A DNA stretch of 64,000 bases from Apodemus sylvaticus. Lineage: Eukaryota > Chordata > Mammalia > Rodentia > Muridae. The notes below the pieces were generated by a model. It saw only the letters and a program-made list of their open reading frames with translations. It ran no database searches and was not told the origin of the DNA. Every line of letters starts with the position of its first letter. Position 1 is the stretch's first letter. Both the position numbers and the translations under genes were made by a program. Positions 1 through 9,063 of this stretch are shown here, in pieces. The stretch spans positions 124,575,796 through 124,639,795 of the forward strand of contig NC_067477.1 in assembly GCF_947179515.1 (NCBI RefSeq), given 5' to 3'.

Positions 1-405
1 GGAATACTACTCAGCAATTAAAAACAATGAATTCATGAAATTCTTGGGCAAATAGTTGGAACTGGAAAATATCATCCTAAGTGAGGTAACCCAATCACAA
101 AAGAACACACATGAAATGTAGTCACTGATAAGTGGATTTTAGCCCAGAAGCACTGAATACCCAAGACACAATTAACATATCAAATGATTCCCAGGAAGAA
201 GGAAGGAGAGGCTCCAGGTCCTGGAAAGGCTTGATGCAGCTGTGTAGGGGATTACCAGGACAGAGAAGTGGGAGGGGGTTGATCAGGAATGGGTGGACGG
301 AAAAGGGCTTATGGGGAGGGGGGAACAGGAAAGGGGAAATCATTTGGAATATAAACAAAGAATGTAGAAAATAAAAATAAAATAAAAAAATATATCAAAA
401 AAGAA
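1..405 (+). mobile_element. L1 3' end fragment (cut by window edge)
   Basis: The first 120 bases match the end of L1 ORF2 (the codons before the stop read through GGAATACTACTCAGC and CATGAAATTCTTGGGC). The rest is L1 3' UTR: a G-rich tract at 265-345, then AATCATTTGGAATATAAACA and an A-rich tail. It is 5'-truncated or continues to the left of the window. It sits in sense of the window, antisense to Strn, in intron 4. Confidence 0.85.
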
Positions 406-513
406 AAAGAAGTAAACAAGCAAACATGAAGTACATGTGGTACAAGAAAACAAGTGCCCTGTTGGTACAAGAAGCAGGGCACTTTTCTGGCATACTTAAG
501 AACCTAGGTTCAA

Positions 514-841
514 ACAATATCAACCAACCAAACCCCCATCCCTAGAGCTTCCAGGGACTAAGCCATCAACCAAGGGGTACACATGGCTCCGGCTGCATAT
601 ATAGCCGAGGGTGGCCTTGTCATGCATCAATGGGAGGAGAGGTCTTGATCCTATGAAGGCAGGATAGATGCCCCAATGTAGGGGAATCAAGGGTGGGAGG
701 TGGAAGAGGGTGGGTGAAGGACCACCCTCATAAGAGGCAGGGAGAGGGAGGATGGGGTAGGGGGGTTCCAGGAGGCTAGGAAACCGGGAAAGGGGATAAT
801 GTTTGAAATGTAAATAATGAAAATAGCCAATTAAAAAAAAA
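514..841 (+). mobile_element. L1 3' UTR fragment with 16-bp TSD
   Basis: Only the 3' UTR is present: the AGCCATCAACCAAGGGGTAC block, a G-rich purine tract, then GTTTGAAATGTAAATAATGA and an A-tail. Perfect 16-bp target-site duplications AAGAACCTAGGTTCAA flank it at 498-513 and 842-857, so the ends are secure and this is one complete severely 5'-truncated insertion. Confidence 0.9.
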
Positions 842-973
842 AAGAACCTAGGTTCAACTTAGATTACCAAAAGTAAATTTGAAAAGATAAATACATGTTG
901 TATTTAAGACTGAAGTGAGTACAGAAATGAAAATCCACCTAATGGTTTAAATCTTTTCTAACTTTGTCTAGAT

Positions 974-1201
974 CAGTGATTTTCAACCTATGGGTAGAGA
1001 TCTCTTTGGGGACTTAACAACCCTTTCATAGGGGTCACATATTAAAAATCCTACATATCAGATAATTTATATTACGATTCAAACCAGTAACAAAATTACA
1101 ATTATGAAGTAGCAACAAAAATAATTTTTCGATTGGGAGTTACTACAACCTGAGGAACTGTATTAAAAGGGTCACAGCATTAGGAAGGTTGAGAACCACT
1201 G
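974..1201 (+). mobile_element. hAT-Charlie MITE (URR1-like)
   Basis: A 228-bp non-autonomous DNA transposon with terminal inverted repeats CAGTGATTTTCAACCT and AGGTTGAGAACCACTG. The internal block GGGGTCACATATTAAAAATC is typical of the rodent URR1 group. The flanking 8-bp direct repeats, GTCTAGAT at 966-973 and GTCTAGAC at 1202-1209, are the hAT-type target duplication with one change. No coding capacity. Confidence 0.85.
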
Positions 1202-1229
1202 GTCTAGACAAAAGACAGGTATAGATATT

Positions 1230-1563
1230 GAGCTTACACTTCCACATTACTATTCATCACCAAAGGAGGTCATGACTGGAGCTCAAGCAGGTCAGGAAGC
1301 GAAGCAGGAACTGATGGAGAAGCCGTGGAGGAATGTTTCTTACCGGCTTGCTTCCCTTGGCTTGCTCAGCTTGCTTTCTTATAGAACCCAGGACTACCAG
1401 CCCAGGGATGGCACCACCCACAAGGGGCCCTCCCCTCTTGATCACTAATTGAGAAAATGCCCACAGCTGGATCTCATGGAGACATTTCCTCACCTAAAGC
1501 TCCTTTCTCTGTGATAACTCCAGTTTGTGTCAAGCTGACACGCAAAACCAGCCAGTACAATAT
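1230..1563 (-). repeat. Mid-repetitive rodent element, copy A (family unnamed)
   Basis: On the minus strand this reads GGCTGGTTTTGCGTGTCAGC, then a block on the theme of GGAGTTATCACAGAGAAAGGAGC and AGATCCAGCTGTGGGCATTT, ending GAAGTGTAAGCTC. The same family recurs at 29098-29491 (plus) and, split, at 20880-21515. It is a common mouse-genome repeat that ends in an RNA-like tail. I do not assign a library name. Confidence 0.75.
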
Positions 1564-1641
1564 GAGTTAAAAATACAAAAGAGAAGCATAAAAAACTGCT
1601 CTTACTTTCAACAAGTAAGAACATTTAATCTTGGTACTTAC

Positions 1642-1720
1642 TGTCTAAGTAGCTGCCGGCCTTGTTTCCACATTAACTGACTATTTTGCTGTGGCTGCAC
1701 CTCTGTTTCATTACCTTCAT
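1642..1720 (-). CDS. Strn: Striatin, coding exon 4 (calmodulin-binding start)
   Basis: A 79-nt exon with acceptor ATTCTCCAG before 1720 and donor AGACA|GTAAGT after 1642. It completes Asp137, then encodes EGNETEVQPQQNSQLMWKQG and RQLLR, and ends with CA, the first two bases of the next Gln codon (phase 2). The basic/hydrophobic segment MWKQGRQLLRQ is the beginning of the calmodulin-binding region described for striatin (inference from family knowledge). The next exon, which should begin with the rest of Gln and then Tyr-Leu-Gln-Glu-Val, is not in the window. Total Strn coding seen here is 488 nt over four exons, with no frameshift or stop. Confidence 0.96.
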
Positions 1721-2115
1721 CTGGAGAATATCAAATCACAATGAAATTGACTAATTTTTACATGTTTGGACAACCCAGTTCATAAACAATGCCCAATAAA
1801 TATTTATAAGGTTAAGAATAGGAAAATTCAACTTTTAAAAGGTACGTTTTAGGACAATATGAATGCTTTTAAACAATTTTGATAACAGAACTCTGTATGA
1901 TTAAGTATCTCCACCGGATTCCCTTTAGAACATCAGAACTAATAACAGTTTTTCTTTCATTTTCACTAGCCTGAGAATTTTCCTCTAAAACAAAGAATTA
2001 TCAAATCAAGTTACAGGGTGAGAACCACATAGAATTATTATAAAACCTAGAAATGGTAGTTAAAACAAAACAAACAAAAACCAGAAACTCCAAACAATCC
2101 GACAGACGTATGTAA
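1721..2115. other. Strn intron 3, no feature seen
   Basis: AT-rich unique-looking intron sequence just upstream of exon 4. It contains the polypyrimidine/branch region of that exon's acceptor. I see no repeat or other gene. Confidence 0.5.
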
Positions 2116-2117
2116 AG

Positions 2118-2290
2118 AAATAGTCTCAGCTGGGGACAGGACGGTTGGGAGACTGCTTGCCTGGCATGTGTTCTGCATGAGACAAGGCATAGTGGCACAA
2201 AGTTGTAATCTACACTTGGGAAGTAGAGACAGAAGGATCAAAAGTTGACAAGGAACCAAGACTACATGAGACCTTGTGTCAAAAACAATG
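2118..2290 (+). mobile_element. Degenerate ID-B1 SINE pair
   Basis: A diverged ID-like start (AGCTGGGGACAGGACGGTTG, with GGGAGACTGCTTGCCTGGCA) is followed by a B1-like body (CAAGGCATAGTGGCACAAAG, ACTTGGGAAGTAGAGACAGA) ending in a CTTGTGTCAAAAAC tail. Heavily mutated. The interval 2290-3040 after it is AT-rich intron; 2650-2830 may hold another diverged SINE (A-rich run then GTGAGCTCCAGGTT) that I cannot classify. Confidence 0.55.
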
Positions 2291-3040
2291 AAATTAATAG
2301 CTAAGCCAAACCTCTAGCCCCCTGATAAAGTTTATTTATGCACAGCAACTAGACCTTTGAACTCCTAAAGAGCTCTGTAAAACTTATGGGGTAGGGGATT
2401 AAAATAACTATAGATTTTATATCTACATACAGAATGTAAATACTGTGATTAAACATAAGTTTTGAAGCAGACAATATATAACTATGATAGTTTTCTGAAA
2501 AAGTACCTGTTTTGTTTTATTTTTATAATTTTTTTTTTCTGGCATTACAGGGACATAGGTCAATCTGTAAAATAACTGCTATGTAAACATGAAGCTTTGA
2601 GTAAATACTATCACTCACATTTCAAAAACTAAAAATTAAAAAAAAGAAAAGAAAAAGGCCAGTCTGTATCTTTAATCGCACCACTAGGAAGGTCGGGAGA
2701 CTGGAGAGTGACTGAGACTGACTAGCTGGCTGTCTAGCTGAATCTGTGAGCTCCAGGTTGTAAAGCCAAATGGAGAGCTCTGCCTGCAAGGGCCCACCCA
2801 GTGCTGGGCACACTACCACATCCTGCCCTCCCTTAGGACTCCCAAGCCACTCGGACCACCATCTGTCTTCAGGCCCTTGCGGCTGCTTGCACTGCCTAGT
2901 AAGAGACTAGCTCACCTGGCTCGGCCCTCTCAGACTCTCCCAATCAAAGACGATGGTTAAAAAAAAGGAGAATACACAAGAATACTGGACACCAAGTTAC
3001 AGCTAAAACACTAAGTAACTAAGCATGGGGGTGGGGAGGA

Positions 3041-3402
3041 GTGTGGTACTTTCAATAGATATGGCTCCTACAGCATAAGTAGGGCACTATTAGGAGGTGT
3101 GGCCTTGCTGGAGTAGGTGTGGCCTCGTTAGAGAAAGTATGTCACTGTGGGACAGGCTTTGAGATTTTATATGCTCAAGCTACACCAGGGTGACACACAG
3201 TCTCCTGCTGCCTTTGGATTAAGAGGTAGAACTCTAAGCTCCATTCTGCAGCATCATGTCTGCCGCATACTGCCAGGCTTTCTGCCGTAATGATCATGGA
3301 CTAAACCTCTGAAACTGTAAGCCAACCCCAATTGGGTGTTTTCCTTTGTAAGAGTTGGTATGGTCACGGTGTCTCTTCAGCAGTGAAATCCTAACTAAGA
3401 CA
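3041..3402 (+). repeat. Mid-repetitive rodent element, family 2 copy A
   Basis: It reads AGGAGGTGTGGCCTTGCTGG, GTCACTGTGGGACAGGCTTT, GACACACAGTCTCCTGCTGC, then AACTGTAAGCCAACCCCAAT and ends TCCTAACTAAGACAG. A second copy lies in the opposite direction at 28410-28742. Common in the mouse genome; library name not assigned. Confidence 0.75.
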
Positions 3403-4164
3403 GAGGTGGTATTTAAAGATGAGAGAAGTATGGCCCAAGTTACATATAAAGAGCAGGTCCATGAAAATAAAACTTACTTCTCTGTGGGAACCATGTGATT
3501 ACCAACCAGCCTTGCAGAGAAAACAAGGAATACTCCAGAATGAACAGAAGAATAAGCACATCCAAGGCTAATGATGGCAGGTTGACAGGTATGCAAAGTA
3601 AGACTGCCACACACCACAAAAATCAACAAAATTGACAGCAACTAATACCCATCTTCCAATAATGCATCTACATGGTAATCGCCTCAAGTCCTCAAAGGAT
3701 ACAACTGTATTAGAACAAACTATATCAGAAAACAGGATCTATCTTCCTGTTGCCTACCAGAAATACACCTCCCTCTCAAGGATAGACATTCCCTCTTAGA
3801 GGGAATGGGTGGAAAGAATGTCTACAGATAAACCACAATAAAGTAGGTGACTTTAAGTGTCCAGTTTTACAGACAGACAGGCCATCCAGGCCACAACAAA
3901 AATGAAGAGAAATATCAAAGCTGAATGCCATTAAGTACTAAATGGACTTAATAGATATCTATAGAATATTCCACCCAAACACTATAGAATATGCATTATT
4001 CTCAACAAACCATATTAGTTTCTCTAAAACAGACATGTATGTGGACAGAAAGCAAATCTTGACAAACTTCTACATGTATTCTATCTGACCACAATGGAAT
4101 AACGCTTGATATTAACAACAAAGCAAAGTATAGAAAAAGCACACTATGTAACAGAGATTAAAAG

Positions 4165-4330
4165 CTCAGTAAGTGTTGAGCTTGGTATGCTGGCAGAGGC
4201 CTTGTGTCCCAGAGGCAGTTAGATCTCGTGTGCATGAGACCTGCCTGGTCTACAGAGATAGTTCCAGGCCAGCACTGGCTACATACTGAGACTGACTACA
4301 CAAAACTGCACAAAACAACACAGGACAAGA
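4165..4330 (+). mobile_element. Degenerate B1 SINE inside fossil L1
   Basis: The B1 body is visible as CCTGCCTGGTCTACAGAGAT, AGTTCCAGGCCAGCACTGGC and TACATACTGAGACTG, with a poor 5' half. It splits the fossil L1 ORF2. Confidence 0.6.
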
Positions 4331-4507
4331 CAGTTAGTGAATGATGAATAGGCCACTGAAGGAATCAAGAAACAAAGAAAAACATTCTTGGAATTAACTG
4401 AAATGAAAGCACAACATCTTAAAACCTCTGGAATAAACAAAAGCAAACCTGAAAGGGGAACTTATAGCTCTAAGTACCTACAAACATAAACAAGGCAGCA
4501 GAAAGAG

Positions 4508-4705
4508 GGGCTGGAGTTGGCTCGGCAGTGAAGACTGAACTGTTCTTGCACAGGAGTCTGAGTTCAGGTCTCAGCATCTTATCATGGCTTACAATCACCT
4601 GTAACTCCAGCTCCAGGGGCTCAATGAATACCCTCTGCTGGGCGCCACAGAAGCCTCTCTCATGTACACATGAGCATCTAAACACAAGTGCACACAATTT
4701 AAAAA
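4508..4705 (+). mobile_element. B3-type SINE
   Basis: The tRNA-derived head GGGGCTGGAGTTGGCTCGGC is followed by GAGTCTGAGTTCAGGTCTCA, ATCACCTGTAACTCCAGCTC and a CACACAATTTAAAAATGAAA tail. The pol III box region is mutated. Confidence 0.75.
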
Positions 4706-5251
4706 TGAAAAAGTAAGAAAAAACATATAATCTCAGATAAATAATTTTAAAATGTACTTCAATAGTTTGAAAAAAAAAAAAACAAGGAAAAAAAAACAAA
4801 ACAAAAACAAACCCGAAAGCAATAGGTAAAAAGAAAGTATCTAAATTGGGGCACAAATAAATGAAATGGAAAAAATGCAAAGAATGGATGAAATGAGTTA
4901 ATGTTTTAAAAGATAAGTAGGATTAACAAAATCTGGCCTGAATTAATAAAAGACATAGAAAATCCAAATTAATAACACTAGAGGTCAACAGAGAGATTAC
5001 AACAGATATCAAAGAATTTCAGAAAAATTTAAAGACTGACTGTAGAACACAGGCAGAGTCTAGTCAATACTACCCGACCATATCTGAACCTTCTACTAAC
5101 TGTAGAACACACAAAGAAGATTATGAACTAAAAAAATGGTACAGATAAAGAAAGGTGGTATAAAATGGTCTCAACTTACAGTTTCAATGTTTCTACAAAA
5201 TACTAGACATTAACTTTTTATTACTTAAAACTTCCTTTACAGCTAACTTAC

Positions 5252-5325
5252 CAGAATCATAGCTTGGAGGCTTCATGTCTCCCTGATTCAGTTCTGTCCC
5301 ATATTTCAACTTGTGGTATTTGGCT
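5252..5325 (-). CDS. Strn: Striatin, coding exon 3
   Basis: A 74-nt exon with acceptor CTTTGTTAG before 5325 and donor TTCTG|GTAAGT after 5252. It completes the split Arg codon, then encodes AKYHKLKYGTELNQGDMKPP and SYDS, and ends with the first base of an Asp codon (phase 1). The KYHKLKYGTELNQGD block is a striatin-family signature just after the coiled coil. The residues MKPPSYDS fit striatin itself rather than its paralogues. The frame connects exactly to exons 2 and 4. The surrounding intron is AT-rich with no other coding signal. Confidence 0.96.
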
Positions 5326-6205
5326 CTAACAAAGAAATGAGAAAATACAAGCCATGTTAAAACACATGCAAATGACCTTTAAGGAGAAGTGTGCAGCAGT
5401 CCTGGTTGAGCATGCCTAGACTTTTAAAGGTGTAGGCCCCGAAATTCCTATGGTGCCAAATACTTGCCTTTTTTGTTGTTGAATCACCAACTGTAATTAC
5501 AGTGAAATTAAAGGGGAACACTAATAATCATAAATCTTCCTTTTGTACCTATAAACTCTAATTTCTGTTATATTCAAATTATCTTGATGACTATAAGCTG
5601 AAGTTTACCATCAATGAATAAAAGAGGTCTAACAATTTACTTTGCTACATTAACCTTTCTCAATATTTGAACTTATCCTAAAAAGAAACATTACCTATAA
5701 TGTTATGTGTCTTATTTGGTAATTACAATTCAAATATTCTTATAGTGTACTATCAAAGCAAAATAAATAAATGAAAAAGCCCAGACAAAATCATCTATGC
5801 AACATGTGGTATCTTAGCACTAATGATTAAATATTTCCCTTAGTCAACATATACTTTGTCTTTAGTTAGAAAAACATCCCATGACTAGGAGGTCTGTCTA
5901 ATTTCTCTTTAAAGTTACCAAAGTATTACTATTTTCAGCAAACTGGACTAGCCATCTAATTTAACTATCTCAGAACTAGGCAAATGATAAAAAAAAAATT
6001 AAGATTAACTAAGAATAACCACATCAAATACACTTGTATACCTTAGCTCTTTTTCTCTACAAAATGAAGGGTTTTTTAAAGTAAATATTCAATGAGCTAA
6101 GATAGACAATAAAAATATATAAGTTAAACCAACAATTTTCAGAACCAAATGTAAGCAATGAAGGAAAAGAATCATAAACAAACTGAAAGCTTTTCTTCCT
6201 TATAA
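5326..6205. other. Strn intron 2, no feature seen
   Basis: AT-rich intron next to exon 3; the acceptor tract of exon 3 lies at the left end. No recognisable repeat, RNA gene or coding signal. Confidence 0.5.
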
Positions 6206-6211
6206 AAAAAT

Positions 6212-6420
6212 TATTGGGGCTGGGGGATAGGGTGTGTGTGTTCTAGTGACTCAGCAGTTAAGAACCCTGGCTTCTCTTCCTGAGGTACAATTCCAAGCAG
6301 AAATCCAAATCCCTCCTCAGGCACCAGGCACACACATGGTACATATACATACATACATACATACATACATACATACATACATACAGGCAAAACATATACA
6401 AAACAAAAATAAGTTAATTT
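6212..6420 (+). mobile_element. B3-type SINE with (ATAC)n tail
   Basis: The head GGGGCTGGGGGATAGG is followed by GACTCAGCAGTTAAGAACCC and TTCCTGAGGTACAATTCCAA. The 3' part has expanded into a tetranucleotide array (ACAT/ATAC) at about 6345-6384, ten units long and nearly perfect. Confidence 0.75.
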
Positions 6421-6436
6421 TTAAAAAATGGTTAAG

Positions 6437-7362
6437 TGGGGAGGGAGGAACCCGGGAGGGAGTGGAGGGAGAGGGAACCTAATGTGGAACTGGTGAGGGA
6501 AAAGGACTGAAGCCTTGAGGGCCAGCAGAAAGAATGGAAACAGGCCACCTCAGGAGGGAGGAGGTGGGGGAAACCCTCCAGAATGCACCAGAGACCTGGG
6601 AGGTGAGAGACTTAGATGAAATGCATGACAGTAGGGAGAAGGAACTTATAGAGCCCACCTCCAGCAGGAAGACAGGGCATCAAATGAGGGAGAGCGGGTC
6701 ATCCCACAGTCACAACTCTGAGCCATAAGTGTTCCTGTCTGAAAGAACTGCAGGGGGGGGAATGGAGAGGGCCTGAGAACAAGAAGGCTCAGCAATAGGT
6801 TCAAAGTGGACTCCAGCTCAAGGGGCGTTCCCAGGGCCTGACACTATTACTGAGGCTATGGAGCACTCACAAAAAGTACAGAGACACAGTATGACAGCAC
6901 TCCGGAAGACCCATCAAGCAGCTGAAGGAGTCGATGCAGATGCTTGTGCCTAACCAATGGACAGAAGCGTCTGACTGCTGTTGTTGGATTAGGGAAGGCT
7001 GAAAGAACCTCAAGAGAAGGCCAATCCTGTAGGAGGACCAGCAGTCTCAATTAATCGGGACCTCCGAGATCTCTCAAACACTGGACCACCAAACAGGCAG
7101 CATATACCAGCTGATATGAGTCCCCTAGCACACATACAGTAGAGGAATGCCAGGTCTGGGTTCATTCAGAGATGATGCACCTAACCCTCAAGAGTCTAGA
7201 GGCCCCAGGGAGTTTAGAGGTCAGGTGGGGTAGGGGTGGAGACAGCCACGTGGAGACAGGGGGTGGGGAGGAGGTATGGGATGTAGAAGAGTCAGAGGGT
7301 AGACAGGGATGGGAAGGGAATAAAATATAGAGTGTAAAAAATTAAATTAATTAATTAAAAGA
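6437..7362 (+). mobile_element. Old L1 (Lx-like) 3' UTR fragment
   Basis: About 0.9 kb of rodent Lx-type L1 3' UTR: GGGCCAGCAGAAAGAATGGA, CAATAGGTTCAAAGTGGACT, GGAGGACCAGCAGTCTCAAT, CTCTCAAACACTGGACCACC, GGCAGCATATACCAGCTGAT. It ends GGAATAAAATATAGAGTGTAA with a tail of TTAA units (to 7362). It has no ORF2 part. An older lineage than the nearby full-length L1. Confidence 0.8.
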
Positions 7363-7564
7363 ATGGATAGAGTCCATGCCATACCATTCTATATAATTTA
7401 AAATTAGAAAAAGAAAATTATTCATTCCAATATACAAACTACCAAAATTCTTCATTCTTTTTCAATAATCATTTTGTAGTCACAGAGAAAAGTCAGTTTT
7501 TTTTATTTAATTCACTCGATTTTTTTTATAGGGGGGGTCTTAAGACAATTTACAGATTATAGAC

Positions 7565-7855
7565 ACCCAGGGAATGAACCATTAACCAAGGGGTACACAT
7601 GGTTCCAGCCAAAAATGTGGCAGAGGAATGCCTTCTTGGGCATCAGTGGGAGGAGAGGTCCTTGGTCAGGTGAAGGCTCAATAGATGCCCCAACAAAGGG
7701 AAATCAAGGGAGGGAGGGTGGGAGTGGGTAGGGTGGAGGGGCATATATGTGGAGGTAGGGGATGGGAGGAAGGGGGTGGGGGCTTTGGGGAGGGGGGAAT
7801 CGGGAAAGGTTTTACCATTGGCAATGTAAATGAAGATGATATTCAATAAATAAAT
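7565..7855 (+). mobile_element. L1 3' UTR fragment, host of the next L1
   Basis: A 3' UTR block (CCATTAACCAAGGGGTACAC, TGGTTCCAGCC, a G-rich purine tract, GGCAATGTAAATGAAGATGA) ending in (AATA)n and an A-run. The full-length L1 that follows landed in this A-rich tail. The 7363-7564 stretch before it is AT-rich intron with a T-run and a G7 run. Confidence 0.8.
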
Positions 7856-7869
7856 AAAAAAAAGTAGCA
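7856..7869 (+). repeat. Left target-site duplication of composite L1
   Basis: AAAAAAAAGTAGCA at 7856-7869 recurs at 16097-16110. The GTAGCA part is not A-rich, so the match is unlikely to be only tail homology. Confidence 0.75.
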
Positions 7870-9063
7870 GCGGGCGACGGCGGCAGCAGTGCAGCAGTGG
7901 CTGGTCCAGCTGAAGGGCCATCAGCAGTGGAACCAAGGCGACACAGGGTCCAGTTAGGCCCTGCGCACACGACCACTGACCTTCGCTGACCAGCCGGGCT
8001 GCAAGCAGCTGCGGTTTGGCGGCGCCTTTCGCTGCACAGAAGCCACTTCAGAACTCGGCCTCCCACCAGTCAGGAGAGGCTCACCTCCATCTTGGTTTCG
8101 GACTCCAGAGACATCGGACAGACTGAGGTACACAAACATAATCCGAGGCCAACACTGTGGGGGTCTGAGCCCGACGGGCGTTGGCCTGCACCCAGGCCCT
8201 GGGCTATTCGGGGGGCCATCGGGGTGCCAACCCAGCCAGGAGGTGTTTTGCCTGGACCTGTGCGCACGCCGCCATTTTGCCTACAGGACGACAGAGAGCT
8301 CTGGCGAGCAGAGCCATAACAGGCATAGCCTGAGGCTAACAAAGCGGGGGTCTAGGCCCAAAAAGGCCCAGGACTGACCCCAAGAACTGGGCGGCTTGGT
8401 GGGCCATCTGTGTGTCAACCCGCCCAGGAGGTTGTTAGCACAGCAGACTCTCCCGGCGCTTTCAGGGAGTGCGAGCACGCACACACCCTCCATCCTGGTC
8501 ACCTGGCAGACCCAATTAACAGTCATAGCCCTAGGGGAACTTTGCTCGGACCATGGCCCCCCAGGCTTTTGCCTGGCCTGGGCGGCCAGGCTAACCTTGT
8601 GTGCGCCAGCCCAGTTGGGGAATCGGCTGCCCAGCAGAGTGATCAGAACACAGGGGAGGTCCCGGCAGCATACACCGTCCGCGCTCCCTGGGGGTGCACA
8701 CAGGCTCCATCTGGTCCACAGACACAATCTGGAGCAAGGCCTCAGGCGGGAGCCCTCAGCTCAACTCTCTCCGCTTCCGGATCCAGATCAGCCTGGGCGG
8801 CAGCAAAACATCTCCAGGTCCTGCAAGAGGCTAGAGGGGCTTCCGGGCGGCCAGCAGGGAGAAGTCAGTGTGCTCCAGTGAATCCAGCGGGCCCCAGCGG
8901 GAGCCTTAGGGTGCCTGCTTCAGGATCTGAACAGCCTGGGCAGCAGGACCCTGTCTACAAGCAGTGCAGAAGGTAGACTGTGCACCAGAGGCCAACTGGG
9001 AAGGGGCAGCTTGCACTGGTAAGTCTGGCATTGACAGGACCAACTAACACCAGTGAGATCTAG
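7870..9063 (+). promoter_or_regulatory. L1 5' UTR (internal promoter) with degenerate monomers
   Basis: 1.2 kb of GC-rich, CpG-containing sequence upstream of ORF1. At least two related units are visible with a period of 187-188 bp: GGGGGTCTGAGCCC at 8159 against GGGGGTCTAGGCCC at 8346, and CCATCGGGGTGCCAACCCAG at 8216 against CCATCTGTGTGTCAACCCGC at 8404. This resembles the roughly 200-bp monomers of mouse L1 promoters (family knowledge), but strongly diverged. YY1-like sequences occur at 8268-8278 (GCCGCCATTTT) and 8086-8094 (TCCATCTTG). Open frames on both strands here are by-products of GC content. Confidence 0.8.

Larger units (their letters stand above)
3560..5140 (+). mobile_element. 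Fossil L1 ORF2 fragment, interrupted by SINEs
   Basis: Strongly decayed L1 ORF2. The endonuclease/post-endonuclease region is recognisable around 3930-4130 (AATAGATATCTATAGAATAT, AGAATATGCATTATTCTCAA, CATGTATTCTATCTGACCAC, AATGGAATAACGCTTGATAT). It continues at 4335-4500 (CTTATAGCTCTAAGTACCTA) and about 4840-5050. It is cut by a B1-like SINE near 4165-4330 and a B3-type SINE at 4508-4705. No open frame is left. Pre-rodent or early rodent age inferred from the divergence. Confidence 0.7.

Noticed and set aside
1..1641. Search for striatin exon 5 on the minus strand
   Set aside because: No sequence encoding the expected Tyr-Leu-Gln-Glu-Val continuation is present; the region is L1, hAT and other repeats.
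8092..8976. Several open frames of 75-188 codons on both strands in the L1 5' UTR
   Set aside because: GC-rich promoter sequence with few stop codons; no recognisable protein and no conserved start.
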